DNA from: Mobilitalea sibirica
Lineage (GTDB): Bacteria; Bacillota; Clostridia; Lachnospirales; Lachnospiraceae
DNA length: 64,000 bases
Assembly (NCBI RefSeq): GCF_015999265.1
Contig: NZ_JAEAGR010000011.1
Span: 1-64,000 of the forward strand
Direction: 5' to 3'
The notes beneath the pieces are model-generated. The model worked only from the letters and a program-made list of their open reading frames with translations, was not told the DNA's origin and made no database searches. The position numbers were made by a program, and so were the translations under genes. Below, in pieces: positions 8,639 to 16,959 of the stretch (position 1 is its first letter; each line of letters begins with the position of its first letter).

Positions 8639-8914
8639 TTAATTCTTATCAAGTACATCATTACATTCAGGATGCCTTTGAAACCATTCTCTGGCATAAC
8701 TACAGGAAAGACGGGCTTTTAAATTGTTTTCCCTTAAGTGAGAGACGGTTTCCTCCATAAGCTTACCTGCAATCCCTTGGCCTCTTAAGGAAGGGCTTAC
8801 ATAAGTATGATCGATGATCACGGTATTATCGGAATGGGTCGGAAAGGTAATCACGGCCAGCATTTGATTGTCTTCATCAACCATATAGATACGATTTTTC
8901 TCATGTTCAAACAT
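8639..8914 (-). CDS. Small GNAT family N-acetyltransferase, YjdJ-like
   Basis: This 91-residue protein has a compact GNAT fold: a beta-strand segment, then SPSLRGQGIAGKLMEE, which contains the RGQGIAGKL acetyl-CoA pyrophosphate loop, and a C-terminal CSYAREWFQRHPE as in short COG2388/YjdJ-type proteins. The substrate is unknown. GGAGGATG precedes the start. It runs with the downstream YetF-like gene on the minus strand but is separated from it by a terminator-like palindrome. Confidence 0.88.
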   Translation of the reverse strand: MFEHEKNRIYMVDEDNQMLAVITFPTHSDNTVIIDHTYVSPSLRGQGIAGKLMEETVSHLRENNLKARLSCSYAREWFQRHPECNDVLDKN

Positions 8915-8981
8915 TCATTCATCCTCCACAGAAAAGACCATGCAGTAGGTGCGATGGTCTAATATAATTAATCCTTATTTA

Positions 8982-9176
8982 TTACTCATCTTTCAGGTCA
9001 ATTACACTAACCGGACAACCATCTCTGGATTCTTCAGCTCTTTCCAGTGCATCTTCAGGAATATCTCCTTCAATCGCTACAGAAACATCATCTTCATTAT
9101 AACTAAAAACCTCCGGACATAAGTCAATACATAAACCGCAGCTGATGCAACCATCTTGATCAACATATGCTTTCAT
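8982..9176 (-). CDS. 4Fe-4S ferredoxin
   Basis: This 64-residue acidic protein has CISCGLCIDLCPEVF near the N-terminus (Cys 10, 13, 16) and a late DGCPVSVI Cys, the ligand set of a single-cluster [4Fe-4S] ferredoxin of the Fer4_13 type. It is a cytoplasmic electron carrier. A GGAGAAAT ribosome site precedes ATG 9176. It is close to, and in the same direction as, the GNAT gene; the partner enzyme cannot be named. Confidence 0.93.
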   Translation of the reverse strand: MKAYVDQDGCISCGLCIDLCPEVFSYNEDDVSVAIEGDIPEDALERAEESRDGCPVSVIDLKDE

Positions 9177-9382
9177 CGTTTATTTCTCCTTTCATGGTAT
9201 AATACAATTCTACTATATTATTATAAATTTGGAAATGTATTATACAAATTATATGAAATTAGTCTGCAAAAATTAAATTGAATTAATCTCAATGTTTGTT
9301 TTTATAGGAACAAAATAAGGTTATAAAACAAAGTAGTAAATACAAAGTAACAAAAACAATGTAACAAAATATTGTATGTTAT

Positions 9383-9411
9383 TTGACAGTAAAATAAAAT
9401 ACCGATACAAT
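9383..9411 (+). promoter_or_regulatory. Sigma-A type promoter for the flavin reductase gene
   Basis: TTGACA (9383-9388), a 17-bp spacer and TACAAT (9406-9411), about 50 bases before the start codon. Confidence 0.75.
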
Positions 9412-9459
9412 AAATCATACTAGACTTATATTAGACAAATTATAGAAAGGATAAATCGT

Positions 9460-10026
9460 ATGGAAAAAGAATATTTTCGTCCGGGTAATATGCTATATCC
9501 AATTCCTGCAGTGATGGTCAGCTGTACAGATCAGAATTTAAAACATAATATTATAACGGTGGCATGGGCCGGAACCATCTGTAGTAATCCTGCAATGGTG
9601 TCTATCTCAATCCGTAGGGAACGATATTCGTATCAGATGATAAAAGATAGTCAGGAATTTGTGATTAATCTTGTAACACAAGATTTAGTCAAACAGGCAG
9701 ACTATTGTGGCGTAAGATCCGGTAGAGATGTAGATAAATTTAAGGAAATGAAACTGACACCCATACAGGGTAAAGAAGTAAAGGCCCCACTGATCGGAGA
9801 AAGCCCTGTAAGTATCGAATGTAAGGTAAAGGATATCATTCCCCTAGGAACCCATGATATGTTTCTAGGAGAAGTAGTAAATGTAGCTGTAGATAAAAAA
9901 TATATGGATCAATCGGGAAAATTCAATCTTAACAATTCGAGACTGATTGTATATTCCCATGGTGAATATTATGGATTAGGTCAACAGCTAGGTAAATTCG
10001 GCTATTCAGTTAAGAAAAAGAAGTAA
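9460..10026 (+). CDS. Flavin reductase family protein (flavoredoxin-like)
   Basis: This 188-residue protein has the split-barrel flavin-reductase-like fold: PIPAVMVSCTD, then HNIITVAWAGTICSNPAMV and SISIRRERYSYQMI, which bind FMN in this family, and FVINLVT. Members bind FMN and reduce flavins or transfer electrons in the cytoplasm. The length is typical. It has its own strong promoter and stands alone, facing the convergent metallophosphoesterase gene. Confidence 0.9.
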   Translation: MEKEYFRPGNMLYPIPAVMVSCTDQNLKHNIITVAWAGTICSNPAMVSISIRRERYSYQMIKDSQEFVINLVTQDLVKQADYCGVRSGRDVDKFKEMKLTPIQGKEVKAPLIGESPVSIECKVKDIIPLGTHDMFLGEVVNVAVDKKYMDQSGKFNLNNSRLIVYSHGEYYGLGQQLGKFGYSVKKKK

Positions 10027-10064
10027 GTGCTTTATAAAATTAGCATTTTGCTGTTTAGAATAAA

Positions 10065-10188
10065 CATGGGAGTCTGTATCCTAATCTTTCGTAATCTCTA
10101 CAGAAGGGACTCATACAATGCTTGAACTATAGTCGTAGGAAACGAGTACCTCTTAAGAAAATGTGAAGAGCCGGATAGTACTCCCATG
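10065..10188. repeat. 124-bp intergenic palindrome between convergent genes
   Basis: CATGGGAGT (10065-10073) pairs with ACTCCCATG (10180-10188), extended inward by GTATCC / GGATAG. The middle has no strong symmetry. It lies between the convergent flavin-reductase and metallophosphoesterase genes, so it may terminate both. Confidence 0.5.
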
Positions 10189-10231
10189 AAAATACGCTTA
10201 TATATTAATTCTATCGTAATTTAAGGCTTTT

Positions 10232-11146
10232 TTATTGACCCGGTTTACCTAAGTTTGCTTCAAAGTAATTTAGTAATCGGACCGGAGATTCCAGCACATC
10301 CCTACCTACATATAAAGAGCGGTCCGACTTTGTCATAACTGCCCATTTTACTAATGTAATGGTTCCATTAATTATTTCGATTGCTGTTATACAACGGGGA
10401 TGAACACAACTACCATCATTAAAATAAAGAGACTCCCCGACATTAGGAAAAACAGGACGATGGGTATGACCTGTGATTACCATTTGGTTTTGTTTTTTTG
10501 ACCAATCTATTAATCTTTTCTCAACTTTATTTTTCTTTTCATAGTTTTTTGCTGCACTGGTTGGGTCCTTTATCCCGATTAATTCTAACGGCCTCCATAG
10601 ATAACGCACTAAAAAGCGGGACAACCTCCAAAAAGTATCGTTTAATATATCCGCTTGATGACCATGGGTGAGAAAAATTGTATAATCTGTGTTAATATAA
10701 TTCAAAATCAAACCTTCTAAAAATTCTATTCCGGGGAACAGTGCAATTGTGGAGTTTACGCTATCGCAATAGAATGAGTAACATTTTGTTCTTGAATATC
10801 TTGGTTCTCTTTTCACGATATCATGGTTTCCGTAGAGCATATATAAGCGTCCGACTCGGTAAAATTGTGACATAAGCCAAAATGCATCACTATGGGTATT
10901 GATAATATTCTCAATTTTTCTGTTTTCCCATAACTCATCTCCGTCGCCTAACTCTATATAAGTATAACCTCGCTCGTAGTAATAGGATAGTGCCGCAAAA
11001 AACAGATTTTGATTTGCAAGGAAATTATCAGTCCAACCTCCATCACCACGATGGCAGTCACTCATAATAACAATTTTGGAACTGTCGTCAAAGGGAAGAA
11101 CCTTAGATGAAGCTAGTACTTGGGATAATCGTTTTGAAGTAGACAT
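10232..11146 (-). CDS. Calcineurin-like metallophosphoesterase
   Basis: The protein has about 304 residues. All metallophosphoesterase motifs are visible in order: SDCHRGDGG, ELGDGDELWE, YGNHD, THGHQAD and GHTHRP. They build the two-metal site for phosphoester hydrolysis; the substrate is unknown. The start is placed at ATG 11146 because GAAGGGAGTGAGG precedes it and the upstream gene stops at 11160; longer in-frame extensions overlap that gene. It is likely co-transcribed with the DUF4474 gene. Confidence 0.9.
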   Translation of the reverse strand: MSTSKRLSQVLASSKVLPFDDSSKIVIMSDCHRGDGGWTDNFLANQNLFFAALSYYYERGYTYIELGDGDELWENRKIENIINTHSDAFWLMSQFYRVGRLYMLYGNHDIVKREPRYSRTKCYSFYCDSVNSTIALFPGIEFLEGLILNYINTDYTIFLTHGHQADILNDTFWRLSRFLVRYLWRPLELIGIKDPTSAAKNYEKKNKVEKRLIDWSKKQNQMVITGHTHRPVFPNVGESLYFNDGSCVHPRCITAIEIINGTITLVKWAVMTKSDRSLYVGRDVLESPVRLLNYFEANLGKPGQ

Positions 11147-11159
11147 TCCCTCACTCCCT

Positions 11160-12200
11160 TCATTCTTCATCCTTTTCGATAAAATCTTTAATTTTATTGT
11201 AGGCTTCGAATACTTTACGTGTTTTGCCAATATTTAAAGCACGGTCATACATATCCGGTGATTCGCTTCGTAATGCAGTCAACTTATCTACTGTATCAGT
11301 GTAAGCCTGCGTTAGCTTATTATAGGAATTACAAAAAGATCTGTTGTTCTTTTGAGCAAGAAACTCTGTTAATGGTTTTCTGGTAAATGGTTGCGGTGTA
11401 TGAGGTTTATCAAAATGGATAAATACTCTTGGCCCTCTTACAGCAAATTCTTCTTCTGTATAACCTGCCTTCATAAGAGCTTTTGCGAATGCAACCGCCA
11501 TAGGATAATCATATAAATCCATAATGATATCCATCGTCAGCTCTGATGGGTAAGAAAATTCACCCAATTTAAATCCCGTAATCCACCAATGGTAAGCACT
11601 TCTGGTAAATAATAGATTACCGTTTTTGCGAAAGGCGAAGGACATATTAATACGATCCTCATCCTTAAGTGCAAAATAAAATGTCCCATTGAAAACACCC
11701 GGAATATTTAGATCCGGACCGGTGGTATAATATACACCTACCTCGCCTCCGGTGGTCATCCCATATTGACCTTTCCAAAATTCAATGAGCCATTTTTTTC
11801 CGGCATATTCAAAATAAATCGGTTCACAATCTATAATCATGCTAAGTGTTGCACTAGCTTCGTCATAAAGTCTGCAATAGCCAAATTTCCTTTGCCATCC
11901 GTCCATAAGTGAATAGAAAAAATCCTGTAAAGGTTCATATGCAAAACCGAAGGGGGATAGATCCTTATTTAATATGGCCAAGCGTTCAGGATTGGTTCCT
12001 ATAACATCGGTAATCGGACGGATTACTACCGGTTCTTGTTTCTTCTTTTTCTTTTTTCTAATCCGGTAGAAGATAGATACAATAAAAAGTAAACCCAATA
12101 AACCGAGAATAACTAATACTTTATTTTGAGTATATAAAAGCCAAAGCGCAGAAGCATTTACTATACCTGAAATCAGACTACCTACCTGTATTTCTAACAT
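11160..12200 (-). CDS. DUF4474 domain protein, membrane-anchored
   Basis: This protein of about 346 residues has a membrane helix near residues 28-45 followed by a lysine run (RKKKKKK), then a large soluble domain with FGYAYEP-like, IIDCEPIYFEYAGKKWLIEF and GQYGMTTGGEVGVYY stretches typical of DUF4474, whose function is unknown. ATG 12200 follows AAAGGAGCTGATAA and is preferred to the upstream ATGs. Its stop lies 13 bases before the metallophosphoesterase start, so the two form an operon. Confidence 0.85.
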   Translation of the reverse strand: MLEIQVGSLISGIVNASALWLLYTQNKVLVILGLLGLLFIVSIFYRIRKKKKKKQEPVVIRPITDVIGTNPERLAILNKDLSPFGFAYEPLQDFFYSLMDGWQRKFGYCRLYDEASATLSMIIDCEPIYFEYAGKKWLIEFWKGQYGMTTGGEVGVYYTTGPDLNIPGVFNGTFYFALKDEDRINMSFAFRKNGNLLFTRSAYHWWITGFKLGEFSYPSELTMDIIMDLYDYPMAVAFAKALMKAGYTEEEFAVRGPRVFIHFDKPHTPQPFTRKPLTEFLAQKNNRSFCNSYNKLTQAYTDTVDKLTALRSESPDMYDRALNIGKTRKVFEAYNKIKDFIEKDEE

Positions 12201-12405
12201 TTTATCAGCTCCTTTCATCATGTTATATATCATCATATTCGTGATATACCTTTGTTGTTAAAAATAATAAATTGCAGGAACCATATATTTTTTGAAGTTT
12301 GAAATAAGTATAGGAATATAATTATAAGCTTAGAGAATCCATCCAAAATGCTTTTAAAACATAGAATAAAGCTATGTGGTTGTGTGATCATTGAACAATG
12401 AGATA

Positions 12406-12433
12406 TTGACATATGTCAAATAAGTAGTATAAT
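12406..12433 (+). promoter_or_regulatory. Promoter with palindromic operator before DUF134-mrp
   Basis: TTGACA (12406-12411), a 16-bp spacer and TATAAT (12428-12433). The -35 box is the left half of a perfect 14-bp palindrome, TTGACATATGTCAA (12406-12419). A dimeric regulator bound there would block RNA polymerase; the DUF134 product encoded next is a candidate. Confidence 0.75.
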
Positions 12434-12478
12434 TGTGTTGTTTGAAAATTACCTATAATATGCAGGAGAGGTGAAAGG

Positions 12479-12823
12479 ATGCCAAGGCCTAAAAAATGCA
12501 GAAAAGTATGCAATTTACCGGATAGTGATCAATTTGGTCCTCTGAATAAGGCGCAGTGTAATAAACAATATGTAACCATGACGGTGGATGAATATGAGAC
12601 GATCAGATTAATTGACTTGCACGAATATACCCAGGAGGAATGTGCCAACCAAATGAAAGTGGCAAGAACAACAATTCAGGCAATTTATAATGATGCCAGA
12701 AAAAAACTAGCCCAGTCATTGGTAAACGGTAATCTATTAAGAATTGAAGGGGGAGATATTCTTGTTTGTGATGGTCTTGATAAATCCTGTTGTAAAGGTA
12801 ATTGTATAAAAAAGAGTGACTGA
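12479..12823 (+). CDS. DUF134 family DNA-binding protein
   Basis: This 114-residue protein starts MPRPKKCRKVC, the hallmark of DUF134, and has a sigma-70 region-4-like helix-turn-helix (EECANQMKVARTTIQAIYND). A cysteine-rich tail (CDGLDKSCCKGNC) could bind metal or a cluster. These proteins usually accompany Mrp-type ATPases or iron-molybdenum cofactor-like proteins, as here: the mrp gene begins 33 bases downstream. Autoregulation through the upstream palindrome is an inference. Confidence 0.92.
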   Translation: MPRPKKCRKVCNLPDSDQFGPLNKAQCNKQYVTMTVDEYETIRLIDLHEYTQEECANQMKVARTTIQAIYNDARKKLAQSLVNGNLLRIEGGDILVCDGLDKSCCKGNCIKKSD

Positions 12824-12855
12824 TTTGTTACTAAAATCAAAGTAAAAGGAGATAA

Positions 12856-13686
12856 ATGATGAGCGAGAACTGTAATATGAACTGCAATTCCTGTGGTGTG
12901 GATTGTACAGAAAGAAAAACAACGAAACCGGATTTTAGCGTACAACCCCATGAATTAAGCTGTATTAAAAAAGTTATCGGTATTGTAAGCGGCAAAGGTG
13001 GTGTCGGAAAATCCCTGGCAACCTCCCTTCTTGCGGTAACCATGAACAGAAGAGGGTATAACAGCGCCATTTTAGATGCGGATATTACCGGACCCTCCAT
13101 ACCCAAAGCCTTTGGTATTAAAGAAAAAGCAATGGGCAATGAACTTGGTCTTTTACCGGTGAAAACGAAAACAGGAATCGATATTATGTCAATTAATTTG
13201 CTACTAAATAATGAGACAGATCCGGTTGTTTGGAGAGGACCGATTATTGCAGGTACTGTAAAACAATTTTGGTCCGATGTTATATGGAATGATGTGGATT
13301 ATATGTTTGTTGATATGCCTCCCGGTACAGGAGATGTTCCCCTAACAGTTTTTCAGTCCTTGGCTGTTGATGGAATTATTATAGTTACCTCTCCTCAGGA
13401 GCTGGTATCCATGATTGTATCAAAGGCAGTCAAAATGGCTGAGATGATGAACATACCGATATTAGGTATTGTTGAAAATATGTCTTATTTTAAATGTCCG
13501 GATTGTGATAAAGAATATCCCATTTTTGGTGAAAGCCATATAGAAGAGCTGGCAAAAGAACATAAAATTCCAGTATTTGCTAAGCTTCCGATTGATCCGA
13601 AGCTGGCTGCTGCCTGTGATAAAGGAATGATAGAGTTATTTGATGGTAACTGGCTTGACCCTATTGCAGATAAGTTAGAAAAGTAA
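12856..13686 (+). CDS. mrp: Mrp/NBP35 family P-loop ATPase, iron-sulfur carrier
   Basis: This 276-residue protein has a cysteine-rich N-terminus (CNMNCNSCGVDC), the deviant Walker A GKGGVGKS, the Mrp-typical DADITGPSIPKAFGI, VDMPPGTGDVPLT and NMSYF-CPDC motifs. Mrp/NBP35 (ApbC-type) proteins bind and transfer [4Fe-4S] clusters in the cytoplasm. Two adjacent ATGs (12856 and 12859) share one AAAGGAG site; the second has the better spacing. It forms an operon with the DUF134 gene and ends only three bases from the convergent apbE. Confidence 0.94.
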   Translation: MMSENCNMNCNSCGVDCTERKTTKPDFSVQPHELSCIKKVIGIVSGKGGVGKSLATSLLAVTMNRRGYNSAILDADITGPSIPKAFGIKEKAMGNELGLLPVKTKTGIDIMSINLLLNNETDPVVWRGPIIAGTVKQFWSDVIWNDVDYMFVDMPPGTGDVPLTVFQSLAVDGIIIVTSPQELVSMIVSKAVKMAEMMNIPILGIVENMSYFKCPDCDKEYPIFGESHIEELAKEHKIPVFAKLPIDPKLAAACDKGMIELFDGNWLDPIADKLEK

Positions 13687-13688
13687 AC

Positions 13689-14852
13689 TTATCTGACTAA
13701 CTCAATCGCATCGTGAAATCCTTCTGAATAGATGATTTCATAATCCTTCGTGATAAAAACACCATAGGTGTCCGGAATATCAGCAAGTAATTTTAGTCCT
13801 TTCTCTAAGCCCAAAGCAAAACAGGAGGTACTGAGACCATCACCATCTACTGATTTGTTCGATATGATAGTTACTGAGATTAAATCATTCTCATAGGGAT
13901 AACCTGTTTCAGGATTTAGTATATGGTGATACAACTTTCCATCTAAAGAAAAGAAGCGCTCATAAATACCGGAGGAAACCACAGATACATCGGACAATTT
14001 CATGACTTCGATTGTTTCGTTCCTGTCTGCAAAGGGTTTTTGTATACCAATATGAAAGGGAGAACCATCGGGTTTATTACCGATGCATAATATATTACCC
14101 CCTAGATTTATCATTGCACTTTTTACGTTTTTGGATTGAAGATATTCCTTTACTCTATCTGCGATATAACCTTTCGCTATGGCACCAAGATCAATACGGA
14201 TGTTTTCCTTCGAAAAACTTAATTCATTACCGTTTAATTGAATAAATTCATAATTTACCAGCTGTAAAGCATTATTTATATCATCTTCTGAGGGAAGGAT
14301 AGGACTTAATCCGGTAAAATTCCACAAAGAACTGATTGGTGCAGTCGATATGTCAAAGGCACCTTCGGATAGTTTACTGTAAGATAATCCGTATGCAAGT
14401 AACTGGGAAAGCTCATTAGAAATTTGGCGTGTTTTCCCGTTAAAAGGAACCATACTATGGTTTAATGCATATAATTCACTGTCTTTCGCAGTACGGCTAT
14501 AGATTTTTTCATAATGACGGATTAAGTCCATGCTTTCATCCAATAGGCTTTCTTCCTGCTTATCATATATGGTAATAGTAACTACGGTATTAAGGAGGAA
14601 AGCAGTTTTTGTTATATATGCTGATGTATTTTCTTTAGACCTTTCAATCGGGTTTAATCTAGAACAGCTCCAAAACATTAGAACGGATACAAGTATAAAC
14701 AAAAAGGTTATTCGATGCTTCTTAAGTTTCTTTTTGTTTTTGTATTTAGTTAAAATATGCGTTTGGTCATTAGGTAACAATCCGGTAAATGAACAGAGAG
14801 CATGCTTACCATGCTTTTTTTGTATGAAAGGAATTTGAATTTTTAATATCAT
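13689..14852 (-). CDS. apbE: FAD:protein FMN transferase, ApbE family lipoprotein
   Basis: This 387-residue protein matches ApbE, which attaches FMN from FAD to Thr/Ser of target flavoproteins outside the membrane. Visible motifs are DLGAIAKGYIADRV, NLGGNILCIG, HHILNPETGYPYEND and DGDGLSTSCFALG. The N-terminus is unusually long: a basic stretch of about 47 residues precedes a hydrophobic segment ending in SC, a lipoprotein-like site. ATG 14852 has AGGTGA upstream. It diverges from the NusG-II and Gx-transporter genes, which often accompany ApbE and FMN-binding redox proteins. Confidence 0.92.
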   Translation of the reverse strand: MILKIQIPFIQKKHGKHALCSFTGLLPNDQTHILTKYKNKKKLKKHRITFLFILVSVLMFWSCSRLNPIERSKENTSAYITKTAFLLNTVVTITIYDKQEESLLDESMDLIRHYEKIYSRTAKDSELYALNHSMVPFNGKTRQISNELSQLLAYGLSYSKLSEGAFDISTAPISSLWNFTGLSPILPSEDDINNALQLVNYEFIQLNGNELSFSKENIRIDLGAIAKGYIADRVKEYLQSKNVKSAMINLGGNILCIGNKPDGSPFHIGIQKPFADRNETIEVMKLSDVSVVSSGIYERFFSLDGKLYHHILNPETGYPYENDLISVTIISNKSVDGDGLSTSCFALGLEKGLKLLADIPDTYGVFITKDYEIIYSEGFHDAIELVR

Positions 14853-15021
14853 AGTTTCACCTATTACACTAATATTTTCGCTAGACTTTTCATAATATGG
14901 ATACTATTTTAATGTGAAATAAATAATAAATAGATCTATTAAAACATTTCACGCTATCTTGCATTCATTGTATTTTAGTAAAATTAATGTGTCAAGAAAG
15001 AACGATTGTACTGGGATTTCT

Positions 15022-15037
15022 GGTAATAATTATTACC
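15022..15037. promoter_or_regulatory. 16-bp perfect palindrome in the apbE / NusG-II divergent region
   Basis: GGTAATAATTATTACC is a perfect palindrome in the 317-bp divergent region between apbE (minus) and the 15170 gene (plus), well placed for an operator shared by both. No other feature is supported in this gap. Confidence 0.4.
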
Positions 15038-15169
15038 GGATTACAGGCTAAAAAGTGGAGATTTACTTGACTTTTTCCTTTGTTAGTATTATTATTGACA
15101 AGATATAAGTAGCTATAATGATAGATAGGATTATAAGTTTTCTTAACAATATCGAGAGGCTGGTATAGA

Positions 15170-15589
15170 ATGAAACAAATAACTGAGCAACAAAAACGGA
15201 AGGATGATACATCGAATCAGCTGATTAGAAAACAAGATATTATTTTGATCGGTGCGGTATTGTTCCTTGGTTTAATAGTATTTATTGTTATGCAAATAAC
15301 AAAAACTGAGGGAAGTAAAGTAAAAATATTTATAGATAACGTAGAGTATAAAACCTTAGATTTAAATATAGATATGACAGAAAAGGTGGAGCTTGACAAC
15401 GGAGAATGGAATCTGTTTGAGATAAAAGATGGGAAAGTAGATATGCTTGATGCTAGCTGCCCGGATAAGATTTGTGTTAATCACAAAGATATTCATTATA
15501 ATACAGAAGATATTACCTGTCTTCCTAATAAAGTGGTACTTAAAATTACCGGTGGTGAAGAGAACGAAGTCGATGCTGTGGCCAATTAA
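15170..15589 (+). CDS. NusG domain II-containing membrane protein
   Basis: This 139-residue protein has a cytoplasmic hydrophilic start, one membrane helix (residues about 24-43, IILIGAVLFLGLIVFIVMQI) and an exposed NusG-II-like beta domain (KVKIFIDNVEYKTLDL to DASCPDKICVNH, with a CPDKIC pair). Such proteins are commonly encoded beside Gx transporters, ApbE and FMN-binding proteins; the role is unproven. It is 12 bases upstream of the Gx gene, so they are co-transcribed. Confidence 0.88.
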   Translation: MKQITEQQKRKDDTSNQLIRKQDIILIGAVLFLGLIVFIVMQITKTEGSKVKIFIDNVEYKTLDLNIDMTEKVELDNGEWNLFEIKDGKVDMLDASCPDKICVNHKDIHYNTEDITCLPNKVVLKITGGEENEVDAVAN

Positions 15590-15601
15590 TAAGGAGTTAA
15601 G

Positions 15602-16096
15602 ATGAAATCAAAAAAAGTTGCAACCTATGGCCTGCTAGTTGCATTGGCCTTTATATTAAGTTATATTGAAAGTCTGATTCAGATCCCCTTTGCTGTACCC
15701 GGTATAAAATTGGGACTTGCCAATCTTGTAGTAATAACGGCTTTATACAGTATGGGAGCAAAGGAAGCTTTTGTTTTATCTTTAATACGAATATTACTCG
15801 TCGGATTTACCTTCGGTAACCCGTCTACCATGATGTTCAGTCTGGGTGGTGGATTACTCAGCTGGGCTCTGATGTCAATATTTAAATGGAGTAAGCTTTT
15901 TAGCATTGTCGGAGTCAGTATCATCGGAGGAGTATCCCATAATATCGGACAGATTTTAGTAGCTATCTTTGTTGTTGATAATATTAATTTGTTCTATTAC
16001 TTACCGTTTTTATTGGTTTCCGGTGTTGTAACCGGAACGTTAATCGGAATATTAGGTGCTATGATTGTGAAAAGGATCAGAAACATATTAAGATAA
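15602..16096 (+). CDS. Gx transporter family protein (heptaprenyl diphosphate synthase component I-like)
   Basis: This 164-residue membrane protein has about five helices and the family pattern LSYIESLIQIPFAVPGIKLG, then FGNPSTMMFSLGGGLLSW and GGVSHNIGQI. The family is related to EetB and ECF S components. It is co-transcribed with the NusG-II gene, and apbE lies opposite. In Listeria, related genes serve flavin-based extracellular electron transfer; a similar role here is inference only. Confidence 0.88.
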   Translation: MKSKKVATYGLLVALAFILSYIESLIQIPFAVPGIKLGLANLVVITALYSMGAKEAFVLSLIRILLVGFTFGNPSTMMFSLGGGLLSWALMSIFKWSKLFSIVGVSIIGGVSHNIGQILVAIFVVDNINLFYYLPFLLVSGVVTGTLIGILGAMIVKRIRNILR

Positions 16097-16124
16097 TATA
16101 ATCCACAGAGAATAGGGAGTAACC

Positions 16125-16727
16125 ATGGCGAAATTATATTTCAAATACGGTGTTATGGGCAGTTCAAAAACAGCGCAGGCATTAATTACGAAATTTAACT
16201 ATGAGGAACGAGGTATGAAGGTCTGGCTAATTAAGCCGCAGATAGATTCTAGAGATGGGGAGGGTATCATAAAATCCAGAATTGGACTTTCATCAAAGGC
16301 TTATGTACTTCATTTTAAAGAAAATGTTTATGATACGTATAAAGAACTATCGGAACCGGTTGATGTTATCATAGTGGATGAGTGCCAGTTTATGTCTGAG
16401 GATCAGGTGAATCAGTTGTCTATGATAGTGATTGATTATAAGATACCTGTGTTATGTTTTGGTTTACGTACGGATTTTCGTACCAAGATGTTCCCCGGCA
16501 GTAAACGGTTGTTGGAGATTGCTGATTCCATTACCGAGATTAAAACGATTTGCTCCTGTGGAAAAAAGGCTACGGTAAATGTGAGAATGGATGAAAATGG
16601 CAAAATTATAACTGAGGGTGAACAAATACTAATTGGTGGAAATGACAGATATACGCCGATGTGTTATCAATGCTTTATTGAAGGACAAAAAAATCAAAGT
16701 AAGAATAATTTTAAATTTTTGGAATAA
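16125..16727 (+). CDS. tdk: Thymidine kinase
   Basis: This 200-residue protein is a type II thymidine kinase: Walker A-like GVMGSSKTAQA, VIIVDECQFMS with the catalytic region, the lasso loop, and zinc-ligand cysteines in CSCGKKA and MCYQCF. It phosphorylates thymidine to dTMP for nucleotide salvage. It starts 28 bases after the Gx gene and is followed by a strong terminator, so it may be the last gene of that transcript. Confidence 0.96.
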   Translation: MAKLYFKYGVMGSSKTAQALITKFNYEERGMKVWLIKPQIDSRDGEGIIKSRIGLSSKAYVLHFKENVYDTYKELSEPVDVIIVDECQFMSEDQVNQLSMIVIDYKIPVLCFGLRTDFRTKMFPGSKRLLEIADSITEIKTICSCGKKATVNVRMDENGKIITEGEQILIGGNDRYTPMCYQCFIEGQKNQSKNNFKFLE

Positions 16728-16787
16728 TAACAATGAAAATAGGATGTTTATACTCTTGATATGAGTTATCATAAGATTTCAATTCAT

Positions 16788-16848
16788 CCGTTAATGAAAG
16801 TAAGTTAAAGCATAAGCGGTTTATCATGCTTTTCATTAACGGTTTTTT
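16788..16848 (+). terminator. Rho-independent terminator after tdk
   Basis: CCGTTAATGAAA pairs with TTTCATTAACGG (16831-16842), followed by six T residues. Confidence 0.9.
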
Positions 16849-16959
16849 AATGCAAAGAGATATGTAGCCATGGATACACATTTTGTTTTATTTTTCATCT
16901 ATAATCACAGTAACAGAGAAAAACAAACCATATAATTTAGATAACGGGAGGAATTGAGA

